From: PZPK01 sp965230795
GTDB taxonomy: Bacteria; Pseudomonadota; Gammaproteobacteria; Pseudomonadales; Oleiphilaceae
NCBI GenBank assembly: GCA_965230795.1
Contig: OZ246020.1
Coordinates: 3,782,001-3,846,000, forward strand
DNA: 64,000 nucleotides
Direction of reading: 5' to 3'
Part shown: positions 7,478-15,860 of the stretch, piece by piece
Numbering within the stretch: the stretch's first letter is position 1
How the letters are laid out: every line of letters starts with the position of its first letter
The notes under the pieces: generated by a model
The model's database searches: none
Seen by the model: only the letters and a program-made list of their open reading frames with translations
What the model was told of the DNA's origin: nothing
Position numbers and translations under genes: made by a program

Positions 7478-9463
7478 CTAATCCCGCGGCCGCAAATCAA
7501 AGTCGCAGACATGGTGCGCGTAGCCTTGCTGAATATCCTGGGCTGATACCGTGCTTTTTTCTGCCTTGTGGTACACCTTGCCTTCGATAAACACCTTGAC
7601 GATATGCGTATCCAGCAAACCCGACTGCGCTTCAGACTCGAGAATGTTTAATGCCTTGTCCAGCGATACAGCTGGTTTGTAAGGTCGATCTGAAGCAGTG
7701 AGCGCATCATAGATATCACAGACTGTCATGATCCGAGACTGATAGGGAATCTCTTCAGAAGTGAGGTTGTTTGGGTAACCGCTACCGTCGAGTTTTTCAT
7801 GATGTGCGCCAGCAATATTGGGAATATCCTTAAGACCAGCGGTCCAGGGTATGTGATTCAGGAAGTTCACCGTGTGGGTCACGTGGGACTCAATCTCCCG
7901 GCGCTCATTGTCATTCAGGCTTCCTCTCAGAATGGAGAGCGAGGCAAACTCACCATCACTCAGGAGACCTCTCAAGCTGCCATCGTAATCGGTAAACAGA
8001 TGCCCACGAATCGCTTCAAGCAGCTCAAATTTCCCCTGAGTCAGCACTGAAGGCTCGTTGGCGGCCAGAATCACTGCCAGATAGTCATCCAGCAACTGAA
8101 TATCTTCCTGCAAGGCCTGTTTTAACTTTTGTTTTACCGCTTCGGATACCTTCTGGCCACTCTCATACATGGACAGCAACTGGTTCTTGTATTGCAGCTG
8201 TAACTGCTGTTTCGACAGGGCAATTCGGTACTTCATGATTTCAATGCTCTGGGACGGCAATTTCTTGGCCTTCACCAGTACATTTTCGCGGACACCGACC
8301 TTGCCAAAATCATGCAACAAGGCGGCAAAACGCAGCTCCCGAATCTGCTGTGACGAGAAACTCACATTGCGCAGCAATCCACTGCCATGCTGGCTCACCG
8401 TCGCAGCCAGCTCCTCGCTCAGACTGGCGACACGAAAGGAATGTCCGCTGGTACAGGGATCCCTCTGCTCAATGGCATAGACTGACGCATTCACAAAGCC
8501 ATCGAAGAGCTGATTGATGTCGTCAATCAACTTGCGGTTCTCTATAGCAATGGCGGCCTGACTCGACAGGGCTCGCATCAAATCCACCACGGCCGACTCG
8601 AAAGGAATCACTTGCCGTTCAATTTCCGACACATTAGTAAGCTTGGCGTCCAGCGATCGCTTGCGGTTGATGAACTCCAACACGCCGACAACTACTCCGT
8701 CATGGTCTTTCATGGGAATCGCCAACAGAGACACCGTGCGATAGCCCATGACCTTGTCGAAGGACGAATTGAAGCGATAAGGCACGTCACCCGAAATATG
8801 GTAAGTATCATCAATATTGAGCACTTCACCGGACAAAGCACAGTACCCCACGATCGAACTTTCGGTCAGTGCAATACTGTGCTCTTCAAACGACACCGGA
8901 ACCGATGCGTTTTGCGTGAGCTTGAAGCTCAGCCTGGGTTGCTTCTCATCAGAGCGATCCACCAGAAACAGCGACGCCGCATCACAACAGGCCAGCCGTC
9001 GCCCTTCCGACAATATCTTCGCAAGCAGTTTGTCGAGGTTTTGCTCAACCGACAACGCAATGCCGACTTCCACCAACAAGGCCGCGCCTTCGTTATTAAC
9101 CATCATCTCGGTATTGAGGCGTTTCTGGCTCAGCCGCAATCGCGAGTGTTCAGCCGCCAGCTTGGCCAGCCGGGCAATATCGACGGGTTTTAGATCCTGA
9201 GTGAGAGAGATGGCATGACTGGGCAATGGCTCGGCAAGGGACAAACCTGCATCGATCAAAACAGTCACTGTACCATCGAACCAGGGCTCGGCACCGACTT
9301 CTGCAATGAGGGCCTCATCCAGTATCAGAACGTCGGCCCCGAGTGTATCCAGATCGCCATGATCCTGTACATCGACGGCCTTGAACACGGGTGCAGCGCA
9401 TTCCATCAGCACCTGACGAGTGGCATTATTTGCAGAGCTGGCAATGACATAGGGGCTTTCCAT
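7478..9463 (-). CDS. GAF-HD-GYP protein, predicted c-di-GMP phosphodiesterase
   Basis: 661 residues. Residues 1-110 look like a degenerate receiver domain, a GAF domain follows (about 125-300), and an HD-GYP domain covers about 335-640. HD-GYP hallmarks are present: 'TSGHSFRVA', the metal-binding 'LLHDFGKVGV', 'HHEKLDGSGYP' and 'DIYDALTASDRPYK'. The HD and GYP halves are spread by an insertion of roughly 130 residues. It should hydrolyse c-di-GMP under control of whatever the GAF domain senses. The start has AAGGAG eight bases upstream. No TM segments, so cytoplasmic. Confidence 0.88.
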   Translation of the reverse strand: MESPYVIASSANNATRQVLMECAAPVFKAVDVQDHGDLDTLGADVLILDEALIAEVGAEPWFDGTVTVLIDAGLSLAEPLPSHAISLTQDLKPVDIARLAKLAAEHSRLRLSQKRLNTEMMVNNEGAALLVEVGIALSVEQNLDKLLAKILSEGRRLACCDAASLFLVDRSDEKQPRLSFKLTQNASVPVSFEEHSIALTESSIVGYCALSGEVLNIDDTYHISGDVPYRFNSSFDKVMGYRTVSLLAIPMKDHDGVVVGVLEFINRKRSLDAKLTNVSEIERQVIPFESAVVDLMRALSSQAAIAIENRKLIDDINQLFDGFVNASVYAIEQRDPCTSGHSFRVASLSEELAATVSQHGSGLLRNVSFSSQQIRELRFAALLHDFGKVGVRENVLVKAKKLPSQSIEIMKYRIALSKQQLQLQYKNQLLSMYESGQKVSEAVKQKLKQALQEDIQLLDDYLAVILAANEPSVLTQGKFELLEAIRGHLFTDYDGSLRGLLSDGEFASLSILRGSLNDNERREIESHVTHTVNFLNHIPWTAGLKDIPNIAGAHHEKLDGSGYPNNLTSEEIPYQSRIMTVCDIYDALTASDRPYKPAVSLDKALNILESEAQSGLLDTHIVKVFIEGKVYHKAEKSTVSAQDIQQGYAHHVCDFDLRPRD

Positions 9464-9734
9464 GGAATCGTCTCCTTAAGAGTCGTCTCACCGTTGGCCA
9501 TGAATAGCCACAGGCAACGCTATACCCACAATACTAGTCAATATTCACCTGTTTGCAGATCTTTACCTGGCATTAAGTATTAGCCTTTATCATGATTGCT
9601 GACGCCTGCCGATACGGGTTACGCCAACCTGGCTATCAAGGACTAACCGCAAATTGACAGTTGACCCTTATCAAGCACGAGATCCGGAAAATAAACTAAG
9701 CTTCAGACAGATCAATATGGGACTTGGGGGCATA

Positions 9735-11153
9735 ATGTCACAGACTGGAACCGAGACACATCACAGAGAAGCCGTCGCACCCGTTGACCAGGCCTGGCTA
9801 AGAATGGATTCAGACACCAATCTGATGATGATTGGTGTAGTTCTTGTCTTCGATCGACCCATCGAAACCAAGAGTTTGATCTCCACATTGGAGACGCGCT
9901 TCCTTTGTTTCCCACGCTTTCGACAACGCATCGAATGGGATGACGATCAAGCCTACTGGGTTGATGACCCACATTTTAATCTGAGCAATCATTTACATAC
10001 GATCGGGCTACCCGGCAACCATTCCCAAAAGGACTTACAGGATCTCGCCAGCGATCTCGACAGCACTCCGCTGGATTTCAATCACCCTCTTTGGCAGATC
10101 CACCTGGTCGATGACTATCAGAATGGCTGTGCACTGATCATACGCATCCATCATTGTATTGCCGATGGTATTGCGCTGATTCGGGTACTACTGGCCATGA
10201 CAGACGAAAGCCCGGAAGGACGTCAGGCAGAAGAGCCTCCTCCGGTATTACCAGAGGGTTGGCTGGATCGACTCATCAGACCCATCGAAAAAACCCTGAA
10301 GCAAGGCGCCCGAATAGGACAGGATTTGCTGGACGAAGGCAAAGAACTGATTCAACACCCTTCTCATCTGCTTGATCTTGCCAGGCAGGGGCTCGCAATC
10401 GGCTCTGAGATCACACGGATTGCACTCCTGCCGGAAGACCCTGACACCTGTCTGAAGCGCCCACTGTCAGGCCGCAAATCGGTGACCTGGGCGCCTCCCA
10501 TCTCACTTATTGAAATCAAGCATTGCGCCCATGCACTGGAGGGCACGGTAAACGATATTTTATTGGCCGCAGCCTGTAGTGCCCTGCGCCGCTATCTCAT
10601 CGAAACAGACCAGATTGAGATGCAGAACGATACCGATATTCATGCGGCAATCCCCTTTAATCTGCGACCACTGGACAAACCAATTAGCACGCTGGGGAAT
10701 CAGTTCGGCCTTGTCGTGGCAAAGCTTCCGGTGGGCATAGAAGATCCTTTCGAACGTTACCAGCAAGTCAAAAAGAATATGCTTGAGTTGAAGCATTCGT
10801 ATCAGGCCCAGGTGTTCTATGGGCTGCTCGGCACACTCGGTAAAGGCCCGAGCGTTCTGGAAAAAACGGCGCTGGAAGTGCTAAGCAAAAAGGCGTCTCT
10901 TGTCATGACCAACGTACCTGGCCCCAAGAATCCGTTATTTCTCGCAGGCGCTCGCTTGCTCCATCCCATGGTTTGGGTGCCGCAAAGTGGGGAGGTCGGG
11001 GTGGGTCTGAGTATCCTCAGCTATGATGGCCTCGTACTGTTTGGCCTTGTCGCCGATGAAGCCATGATTCCCGCCCCCTCTCTGCTGACCCAATACTTTG
11101 TCGATTCAGTGAGTGAGTTAAAAAAATTGGCGAAAAAACACAACAAGCCTTGA
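9735..11153 (+). CDS. Wax ester synthase/diacylglycerol acyltransferase (WS/DGAT)
   Basis: 472 residues from the ATG at 9735, preceded by GGGGG; an ATG at 9717 and a TTG at 9654 are in frame but lack ribosome sites. The family joins acyl-CoA to fatty alcohol or diacylglycerol to make storage wax esters or triacylglycerol at the inner membrane. The condensation-type active site HHxxxDG is HHCIADG at about 139-145, and the 'NHPLW' motif precedes it. The C-terminal half has the family features 'NDILLAA' and 'VMTNVPGP'. Length is normal. Its stop is about 115 bp before the tmRNA gene. Confidence 0.9.
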   Translation: MSQTGTETHHREAVAPVDQAWLRMDSDTNLMMIGVVLVFDRPIETKSLISTLETRFLCFPRFRQRIEWDDDQAYWVDDPHFNLSNHLHTIGLPGNHSQKDLQDLASDLDSTPLDFNHPLWQIHLVDDYQNGCALIIRIHHCIADGIALIRVLLAMTDESPEGRQAEEPPPVLPEGWLDRLIRPIEKTLKQGARIGQDLLDEGKELIQHPSHLLDLARQGLAIGSEITRIALLPEDPDTCLKRPLSGRKSVTWAPPISLIEIKHCAHALEGTVNDILLAAACSALRRYLIETDQIEMQNDTDIHAAIPFNLRPLDKPISTLGNQFGLVVAKLPVGIEDPFERYQQVKKNMLELKHSYQAQVFYGLLGTLGKGPSVLEKTALEVLSKKASLVMTNVPGPKNPLFLAGARLLHPMVWVPQSGEVGVGLSILSYDGLVLFGLVADEAMIPAPSLLTQYFVDSVSELKKLAKKHNKP

Positions 11154-11179
11154 GATCCGAGAATTCGACCCGATATACT
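11150..11179 (+). promoter_or_regulatory. Candidate sigma-70 promoter for the tmRNA precursor
   Basis: TTGAGA at 11150-11155 and TATACT at 11174-11179 with an 18-bp spacer. Transcription would start near 11186, giving an 84-nt 5' leader that RNase P would remove from the pre-tmRNA. The -35 overlaps the last codon of the upstream acyltransferase gene. No better promoter-like pair was seen directly before the mature 5' end. Confidence 0.45.
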
Positions 11180-11269
11180 GAAATGCTGGCAAAAGCGGCG
11201 TTATCTTTCGAATAACGGCCAAGGCTCGACGCAGTCGAAGCCAAACGCTCACAGGTTTCAACAGGTTAC

Positions 11270-11655
11270 GGGGACGATTTGGCTTCGACGCCGGTGACGA
11301 AACCAAAGGTGCATGTCGAGTGTACAGTGGCACTCGTACTCCAATCGCTGTAAACAATAGTTGCAAATGATGACAACTACGGTGCTCAACTAGCTGCGTA
11401 AGCAGTGAAAAAGCACTTTTAGGGTTTCGACCCTAACGGTCCGTAACAAGGTGCCTGTACCGCGTTGCAGACTGTCATTCAGAACAGGATCGCAAAAAGG
11501 CATGCTCAGGGTCGTTTTGTTAAATTTTACTGGGTTCGCCAACCACGTCCTGCCCGTTGGGCTGTGGAAGGTTAAATCAATTAACGGAATCTAAACATGT
11601 AGAGCCGATGGCAGAGTGCTGGCGGACGCGGGTTCAATTCCCGCCGTCTCCACCA
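11270..11655 (+). ncRNA. ssrA: tmRNA (one-piece ssrA)
   Basis: 386 nt from GGGGACG to the encoded CCA. The 5' seven bases pair with CGTCTCC at the 3' end to form the acceptor stem, and the T-arm reads GGTTCAATTCC. The 5' end has the conserved 'GGCTTCGACG...GGTGCATGTCGAG' pattern. The resume codon GCA at 11363 follows TAGTT and opens the tag frame 11363-11401, encoding ANDDNYGAQLAA and stop TAA. The tag ends in the LAA needed for ClpXP-type degradation. It works with SmpB, encoded 9 kb upstream, to rescue stalled ribosomes. Confidence 0.97.
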
Positions 11656-11659
11656 ACAT

Positions 11660-11686
11660 AGAATCTTATAGACTCCTATAGATTCT
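11660..11686. repeat. Inverted repeat directly after tmRNA 3' end
   Basis: AGAATCTTATAG (11660-11671) and CTATAGATTCT (11676-11686) can form an AT-rich hairpin with one bulged T and a four-base loop, five bases after the tmRNA CCA. It is separate from the GC-rich terminator that follows and may act in 3' end processing. Confidence 0.55.
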
Positions 11687-11690
11687 CTGA

Positions 11691-11715
11691 AAGCCCCGAT
11701 ATACGGGGCTTTTTC
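11691..11715 (+). terminator. Rho-independent terminator of ssrA
   Basis: AAGCCCCG (11691-11698) and CGGGGCTT (11704-11711) form a perfect 8-bp stem with a five-base loop, followed by a T-run. It is 36 nt downstream of the tmRNA 3' end and matches a standard intrinsic terminator. Confidence 0.9.
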
Positions 11716-11845
11716 TTTATCAATACCCAGCTAAATGCAAAACACTTGGTTAAACTCACCAGACTCCCTGGTCCAGATTGTGAAAAAACTGCCAGCTCAT
11801 ACTATCCATCAAGACAATGGCTCCGGCCTCCCCGGCAATAAATGC

Positions 11846-12742
11846 TTAGTCATGCTTCAGCCACTCCCGTGCCGCCGAGGTAATCGCGACCACCGCAGGA
11901 TGGCGTAGCTTGCGCTCGACAGAAATTGCATAGAACTGCTCGCTGAGTCCATCACAATGGCCGATGATGCGCGCCTTGTACTGCTGGGCAACATCATCAG
12001 CAATGGCACTGGGCACCGTAAAGACACCGACACCTGCCTGTCCGAACACTTTCATCAAGGCACTGTCGTCAAACTCGCCGACAACTCTTGGCGCTATTCT
12101 TTTCGAATCCAGCCAATCCAGTAGTTTCATATGCGAGAGATTCGAATCGCTGGGCAGCAGCAAGGGAGCATCATTCAGGCTATAGGGAAAATCCGCTTCC
12201 AACTCAGTTGCCAGGGCGTCCGCTGCCAGAAAGCTGATACCACATTCACCCAGTGCATGATTAAAGCCTTTAACACTGACATCGGGGGGAATGGGTCCAT
12301 CGGCAATGACAATATCCAGTCGGTGCAAGGCCAATTCACCAAGTAAGGTTTTCAGATTGCTCTCCCTGCAGACCACCCGAATGGGATCTTCCAGCTCCAT
12401 GGCGGGGGCGATCAGCCGGTAGGCGATGGTCTTGGGCACCACATCGGCTATCCCCACTTTGAACGTCATGGGTCTATCACCGGGTTGTGTACGCACGGCT
12501 TCCTCAATTTCATCACCCAGCGAAAAAATCTCATCGGCATAACTCATCACCAGTTTGCCGGTATCGCTGAGCTTCAGGTTTCTACCCACCTTATTAAACA
12601 GCGGCTTCCCCAGATACTCCTCCAACAGGCTTATCTGGCCGCTAATCGTTTGTGGCGTGATGTGAATCTGCTCGCTCGCGCGGGTAATACTCCCCGCCTT
12701 GGCGACCACCCAGAAGTAGTGCAGGTGCTTGAAATTGAGCAT
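11846..12742 (-). CDS. nhaR: LysR-type regulator, NhaR-like
   Basis: 298 residues. The N-terminal winged helix starts 'MLNFKHLHYFWVVAKAGSI' with the recognition region 'TPQTISGQISLLEEYLGKPLF' around residues 29-49. This 'HLHYFW' opening and the LysR substrate domain that follows are characteristic of NhaR, the Na+-responsive activator of the nhaA antiporter. No nhaA lies in the window, so the target is unknown. It is divergent from the HPF-like gene. Assignment to LTTR is firm; NhaR is family-level recognition. Confidence 0.8.
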   Translation of the reverse strand: MLNFKHLHYFWVVAKAGSITRASEQIHITPQTISGQISLLEEYLGKPLFNKVGRNLKLSDTGKLVMSYADEIFSLGDEIEEAVRTQPGDRPMTFKVGIADVVPKTIAYRLIAPAMELEDPIRVVCRESNLKTLLGELALHRLDIVIADGPIPPDVSVKGFNHALGECGISFLAADALATELEADFPYSLNDAPLLLPSDSNLSHMKLLDWLDSKRIAPRVVGEFDDSALMKVFGQAGVGVFTVPSAIADDVAQQYKARIIGHCDGLSEQFYAISVERKLRHPAVVAITSAAREWLKHD

Positions 12743-12850
12743 AGTAACACTTCGAATTTGCCTTAGTTTCTATCATTAATATTCGACTATTTATTGCATC
12801 ATATCAACCCTATTATGACCGGGAATCCACTACTAACGGAGGCTTCAAGC

Positions 12851-13198
12851 ATGCAAGTAGACATTCAGTCCCGGCACTTTTCTTTGACCAGTGCGATCGA
12901 AGCTTACATCAGGCGTCGCCTTGACTATGGCTTCAGTGCCCGCGCCCACCACGTGAAATGTATTGTGGTGCGCCTGAAGGACGTCAATGGTCCTAAGGGA
13001 GGCGTCGATAAATGCTGCCAGCTCCAGATTGTTCTGGCCGGACTTCCGGACATCGTTGTGGAAGACACCGAAACCAGTCTTTATCTGGCAATTGACCGGG
13101 CCGTCGATCGGGCCAGTCGTTCGCTAGCACGGAAGCTAGACCGACGCCGCACACGAGCCCTGCAAAGTGGCCTGAACGGCGCCCGGGCCAGCGCATAA
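12851..13198 (+). CDS. HPF/RaiA-like ribosome-associated protein
   Basis: 115 residues from the ATG at 12851, preceded by CGGAGG; a reading from 12794 adds 19 residues with no family resemblance. The S30AE (HPF/RaiA) fold is suggested by 'MQVDIQSRHFSLTSAIEAYIRRRL' split over the first 24 residues, 'VRLKDVNGPKGGVDKCCQLQI', and 'DLYLAIDRAVDRA'-type helix before a basic Arg-rich tail. Members bind the small-subunit decoding region and hibernate ribosomes. It is not next to rpoN, where the main hpf usually sits, so it may be a paralogue. Confidence 0.8.
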   Translation: MQVDIQSRHFSLTSAIEAYIRRRLDYGFSARAHHVKCIVVRLKDVNGPKGGVDKCCQLQIVLAGLPDIVVEDTETSLYLAIDRAVDRASRSLARKLDRRRTRALQSGLNGARASA

Positions 13199-13227
13199 CA
13201 CTGTTTACAGAGAACGAGGTATTAAAC

Positions 13228-13896
13228 ATGGCAAGCCATCCGATTACCGCAACACGGGAATCACCAAGCGAAGTACTCAGCACAAACAAGGTGATTCGCA
13301 ATACTTATCTACTGCTGTCCATGACACTGGTGTTCAGTGCCTCGACAGCAGGCCTTTCGATGCTGTTTAACCTGCCCCATCCGGGCATTTTCATTACCCT
13401 GCTGGGCTATTTTGGTCTGCTCTTTGCCACCTACAAATTCCGTGATTCGGGCCTGGGCCTGGTCAGCGTATTTGCGCTGACGGGATTTATGGGGCTGACA
13501 CTGGGGCCAATCATTAATGCCTATCTGAGCCTCGCCAATGGAGGTCAACTGGTGATAACAGCCCTGTCTGCCACCGCCCTGATATTTTTCAGTCTGTCGG
13601 CGTACGCGCTGTTGACGCGGAAAGATTTCAGCTTTCTCGGCAGTTTTCTGTTTACCGGAATACTGGTCGCATTCGTGGCGGGCCTCGCGGCAATCTTCTT
13701 TGAACTATCGGCCTTGTCGCTCGCCGTCTCCGCTATGTTTGTGGTGCTGATGTCCGGCCTGATTCTTTATGAAACCAGCAACATTATTCATGGCGGCGAA
13801 ACCAATTACATATTGGCCACCGTTGGCCTGTTTGTTGCCATCTTCAACCTGTTCACAAGCCTCTTGCATCTGCTCGGCTTCATGAACGGCGAATAA
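13228..13896 (+). CDS. Bax inhibitor-1/YccA family membrane protein
   Basis: 222 residues with about seven hydrophobic segments from residue 28 to 217 and a short hydrophilic N-terminus, the layout of YccA and other BI-1 (UPF0005) proteins. Family features include 'YLLLSMTLVFSA', 'GLTLGPIINAYL' and 'ILYETSNIIHGGETNYI'. E. coli YccA interacts with the FtsH protease; other members behave as Ca2+ leak channels. It follows the HPF-like gene by 29 bp and precedes a DUF533 gene by 21 bp, so the three are probably cotranscribed. Confidence 0.9.
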   Translation: MASHPITATRESPSEVLSTNKVIRNTYLLLSMTLVFSASTAGLSMLFNLPHPGIFITLLGYFGLLFATYKFRDSGLGLVSVFALTGFMGLTLGPIINAYLSLANGGQLVITALSATALIFFSLSAYALLTRKDFSFLGSFLFTGILVAFVAGLAAIFFELSALSLAVSAMFVVLMSGLILYETSNIIHGGETNYILATVGLFVAIFNLFTSLLHLLGFMNGE

Positions 13897-13917
13897 ACGA
13901 AAAAGAGGAGATGAACG

Positions 13918-14664
13918 ATGAGCTTATCTAAATTGTTGAATCAAGTGGTGGGGGATCAGCTGGCGGATGGTAAGACTCCGTCTGCATCGCAAGTCGCCCA
14001 AAACATGCCATCGGCGCGGGATACCCTGAACAAGGTGTCGGGATCGATACCGGGTGGTCTCGCCGGTGGTGCAGTCGCGGGCGGTATTATGGCGCTGTTG
14101 GTCGGCAACAAGTCTGCACGCAAATTTGCCGGCAAAGCAGCGACCTACGGTGGCGCCGCTGTGTTAGGCGGTCTGGCTTATAAAGCCTATCGAAACTGGC
14201 AAAACAATCAGCCCCGGCAAGACACCAGCCTGGTAAGAAACCATGAAGAGGCAGCATTTATACAGCAGGCTTTGCACCATCCTGCCGATGCCAATGCTCA
14301 AGCCTATTTTCAGCTGGTGCTGATCAAGGCCATGATTGCGGCAGCGCGCTCAGACGGCCATATTGATGAGACAGAGCATCAGAGCATCTTTTCCGCGGTC
14401 AAAGAGATGCAGTTGGGCGACGACATCAAAGGTCAAATCCTCGACCTGTTCAATCGCCCGATCAGCATTGAAGAGATCATCAGGGACGTGCACACCCTGG
14501 AGGAGCGAAGCGAAGTGTATCTGGCCTCATATCTGGTGATAGAGCCGGACGATCACAGAGAGCGTGAGCATCTTGCCCAGCTGTCACGTGCACTGCAGAT
14601 TCCTGGAGAACTGGAAGCACAACTTCGGGTTCAGGCCCAACGGGCCAAAGCCCATGCCATTTAA
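13918..14664 (+). CDS. DUF533 (YebE-type, TerB-like) membrane-associated protein
   Basis: 248 residues. A Gly/Ala-rich hydrophobic stretch at about 43-88 could span or dip into the inner membrane, and the C-terminal 150 residues form the helical TerB-like domain of DUF533 ('LIKAMIAAARSDGHIDETEHQSIF', in which Asp/Glu residues are conserved). E. coli YebE belongs here and is envelope-stress induced; biochemical role unknown. A GAGGAG precedes the ATG. Last gene of the HPF-YccA-DUF533 unit. Confidence 0.85.
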   Translation: MSLSKLLNQVVGDQLADGKTPSASQVAQNMPSARDTLNKVSGSIPGGLAGGAVAGGIMALLVGNKSARKFAGKAATYGGAAVLGGLAYKAYRNWQNNQPRQDTSLVRNHEEAAFIQQALHHPADANAQAYFQLVLIKAMIAAARSDGHIDETEHQSIFSAVKEMQLGDDIKGQILDLFNRPISIEEIIRDVHTLEERSEVYLASYLVIEPDDHREREHLAQLSRALQIPGELEAQLRVQAQRAKAHAI

Positions 14665-14704
14665 CGAGCCGGCGGGAGGTCAGGGAGCGACTTTCCGCCT
14701 GAAC

Positions 14705-15580
14705 TTATTCTGTTCGTTCCAGGGCGCGCTTGACGCGGTAGGCGAAAGCTTTGATCTGCCGGGTGTTCTCAGGACCCATTCGCCACAACCACTTATGAAT
14801 CTGACTGGCACTTTCCAGCTCAGGATCCAGATATTTGTAAGTCACTGAAGTGGGCTTTTTCAGCTCAATGGGAGGCACGAGCACTTCCACCTCCAGAATA
14901 CGATCAATCACCTGATTAACCTGCTCGGCAAAGCTGCCGGGTAAGCCGAGTTCGCTGTAAGCTTCATCCAGCAGGGGATACCAGCTCCGGTAATAGGCAA
15001 CCAGTTTATCGGCAGGAATATTGATCAGCTTGCGAACCACCGTGTCGTAGCGTTCAAAATTGTCGTAGCTGATGAAGTAGCGTTCGTCTCGCTCTTCCAC
15101 AATGAACTGTTCCAGTTCAAGTTTGAAAGGACGATGACGGTAAAGGGTATTGCCTCTGGCCGCCTGGCTTACCAGCAGCACCCATTTACGAATTTGTTCG
15201 ACGGGCTTTAACCAGACACTGCTTTCAGGAGCGATATCGTCTGCGACCGTTTTTACTGCATCGTCACTGTCGCTTAATGATGTCGGGGGTTCCGGTAAAT
15301 CAAATGCCGGCTTTGCCTTGGCGTCGATGTTTTGGTCTGAATCGGCCGAGACATCAGTGTTTCCATCAGGATCTGAACTCCTGCTACCAGCCATATTGGA
15401 AGCGTCGTCGCGAATAATGGTGTTGGGTGGGTTGCTGATATCTGATGGAGTTGTAGCCGCATCTGATTGGGCAAGCTCTGGTGTATCGTCCGTCATGAGA
15501 TCCTTCGACTGATCCCATAGCAACCAAACGATGCCAAGCAAAATGGCGCCTATCACTGCAAACCTGATACCCCAATTCAT
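14705..15580 (-). CDS. DUF3014 membrane-anchored protein
   Basis: 291 residues from the ATG at 15580, which has AGAGGT upstream and puts the TM anchor (about residues 7-22) at the N-terminus; a start at 15652 would add an unlikely 24-residue lead. Residues 25-120 are Asp/Ser-rich and probably disordered. The C-terminal 170 residues are the DUF3014 region with 'SQAARGNTLYRHRPF', 'YDNFERYDTVV' and 'YRSWYPLLDEAYSELG'. The bulk should be periplasmic. Function unknown. Convergent with the DUF533 gene. Confidence 0.82.
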   Translation of the reverse strand: MNWGIRFAVIGAILLGIVWLLWDQSKDLMTDDTPELAQSDAATTPSDISNPPNTIIRDDASNMAGSRSSDPDGNTDVSADSDQNIDAKAKPAFDLPEPPTSLSDSDDAVKTVADDIAPESSVWLKPVEQIRKWVLLVSQAARGNTLYRHRPFKLELEQFIVEERDERYFISYDNFERYDTVVRKLINIPADKLVAYYRSWYPLLDEAYSELGLPGSFAEQVNQVIDRILEVEVLVPPIELKKPTSVTYKYLDPELESASQIHKWLWRMGPENTRQIKAFAYRVKRALERTE

Positions 15581-15860
15581 CGTCTCGCTACCTCTGTATC
15601 CATTGCTGTGTTCCCTGAACTTACCTGCGAATGATGGATGGTTCTCCATCACTCCTCGCCATCACTCGATAGGCCCGCAAGATCGTTATAGTCGCACAGT
15701 TTTTACCCGCATGCGATGCGTTTGCCTTGCGTAGAGCAGCCATCTATTCGTCACAAGCAATCCCAAAAAGGACGTGCTAAATTAGGGGCTCTCTGATCAC
15801 TAGTGCGGTGACTCTGGCCTACCAACATCAAGATCAAAAAATTTATCACTGGCGACTTTC

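Noticed and set aside
11656..11845. Genomic island or prophage integrated at the tmRNA 3' end
   Set aside because: No integrase gene follows and no second copy of the tmRNA 3' end was seen; ordinary genes with a terminator come next.
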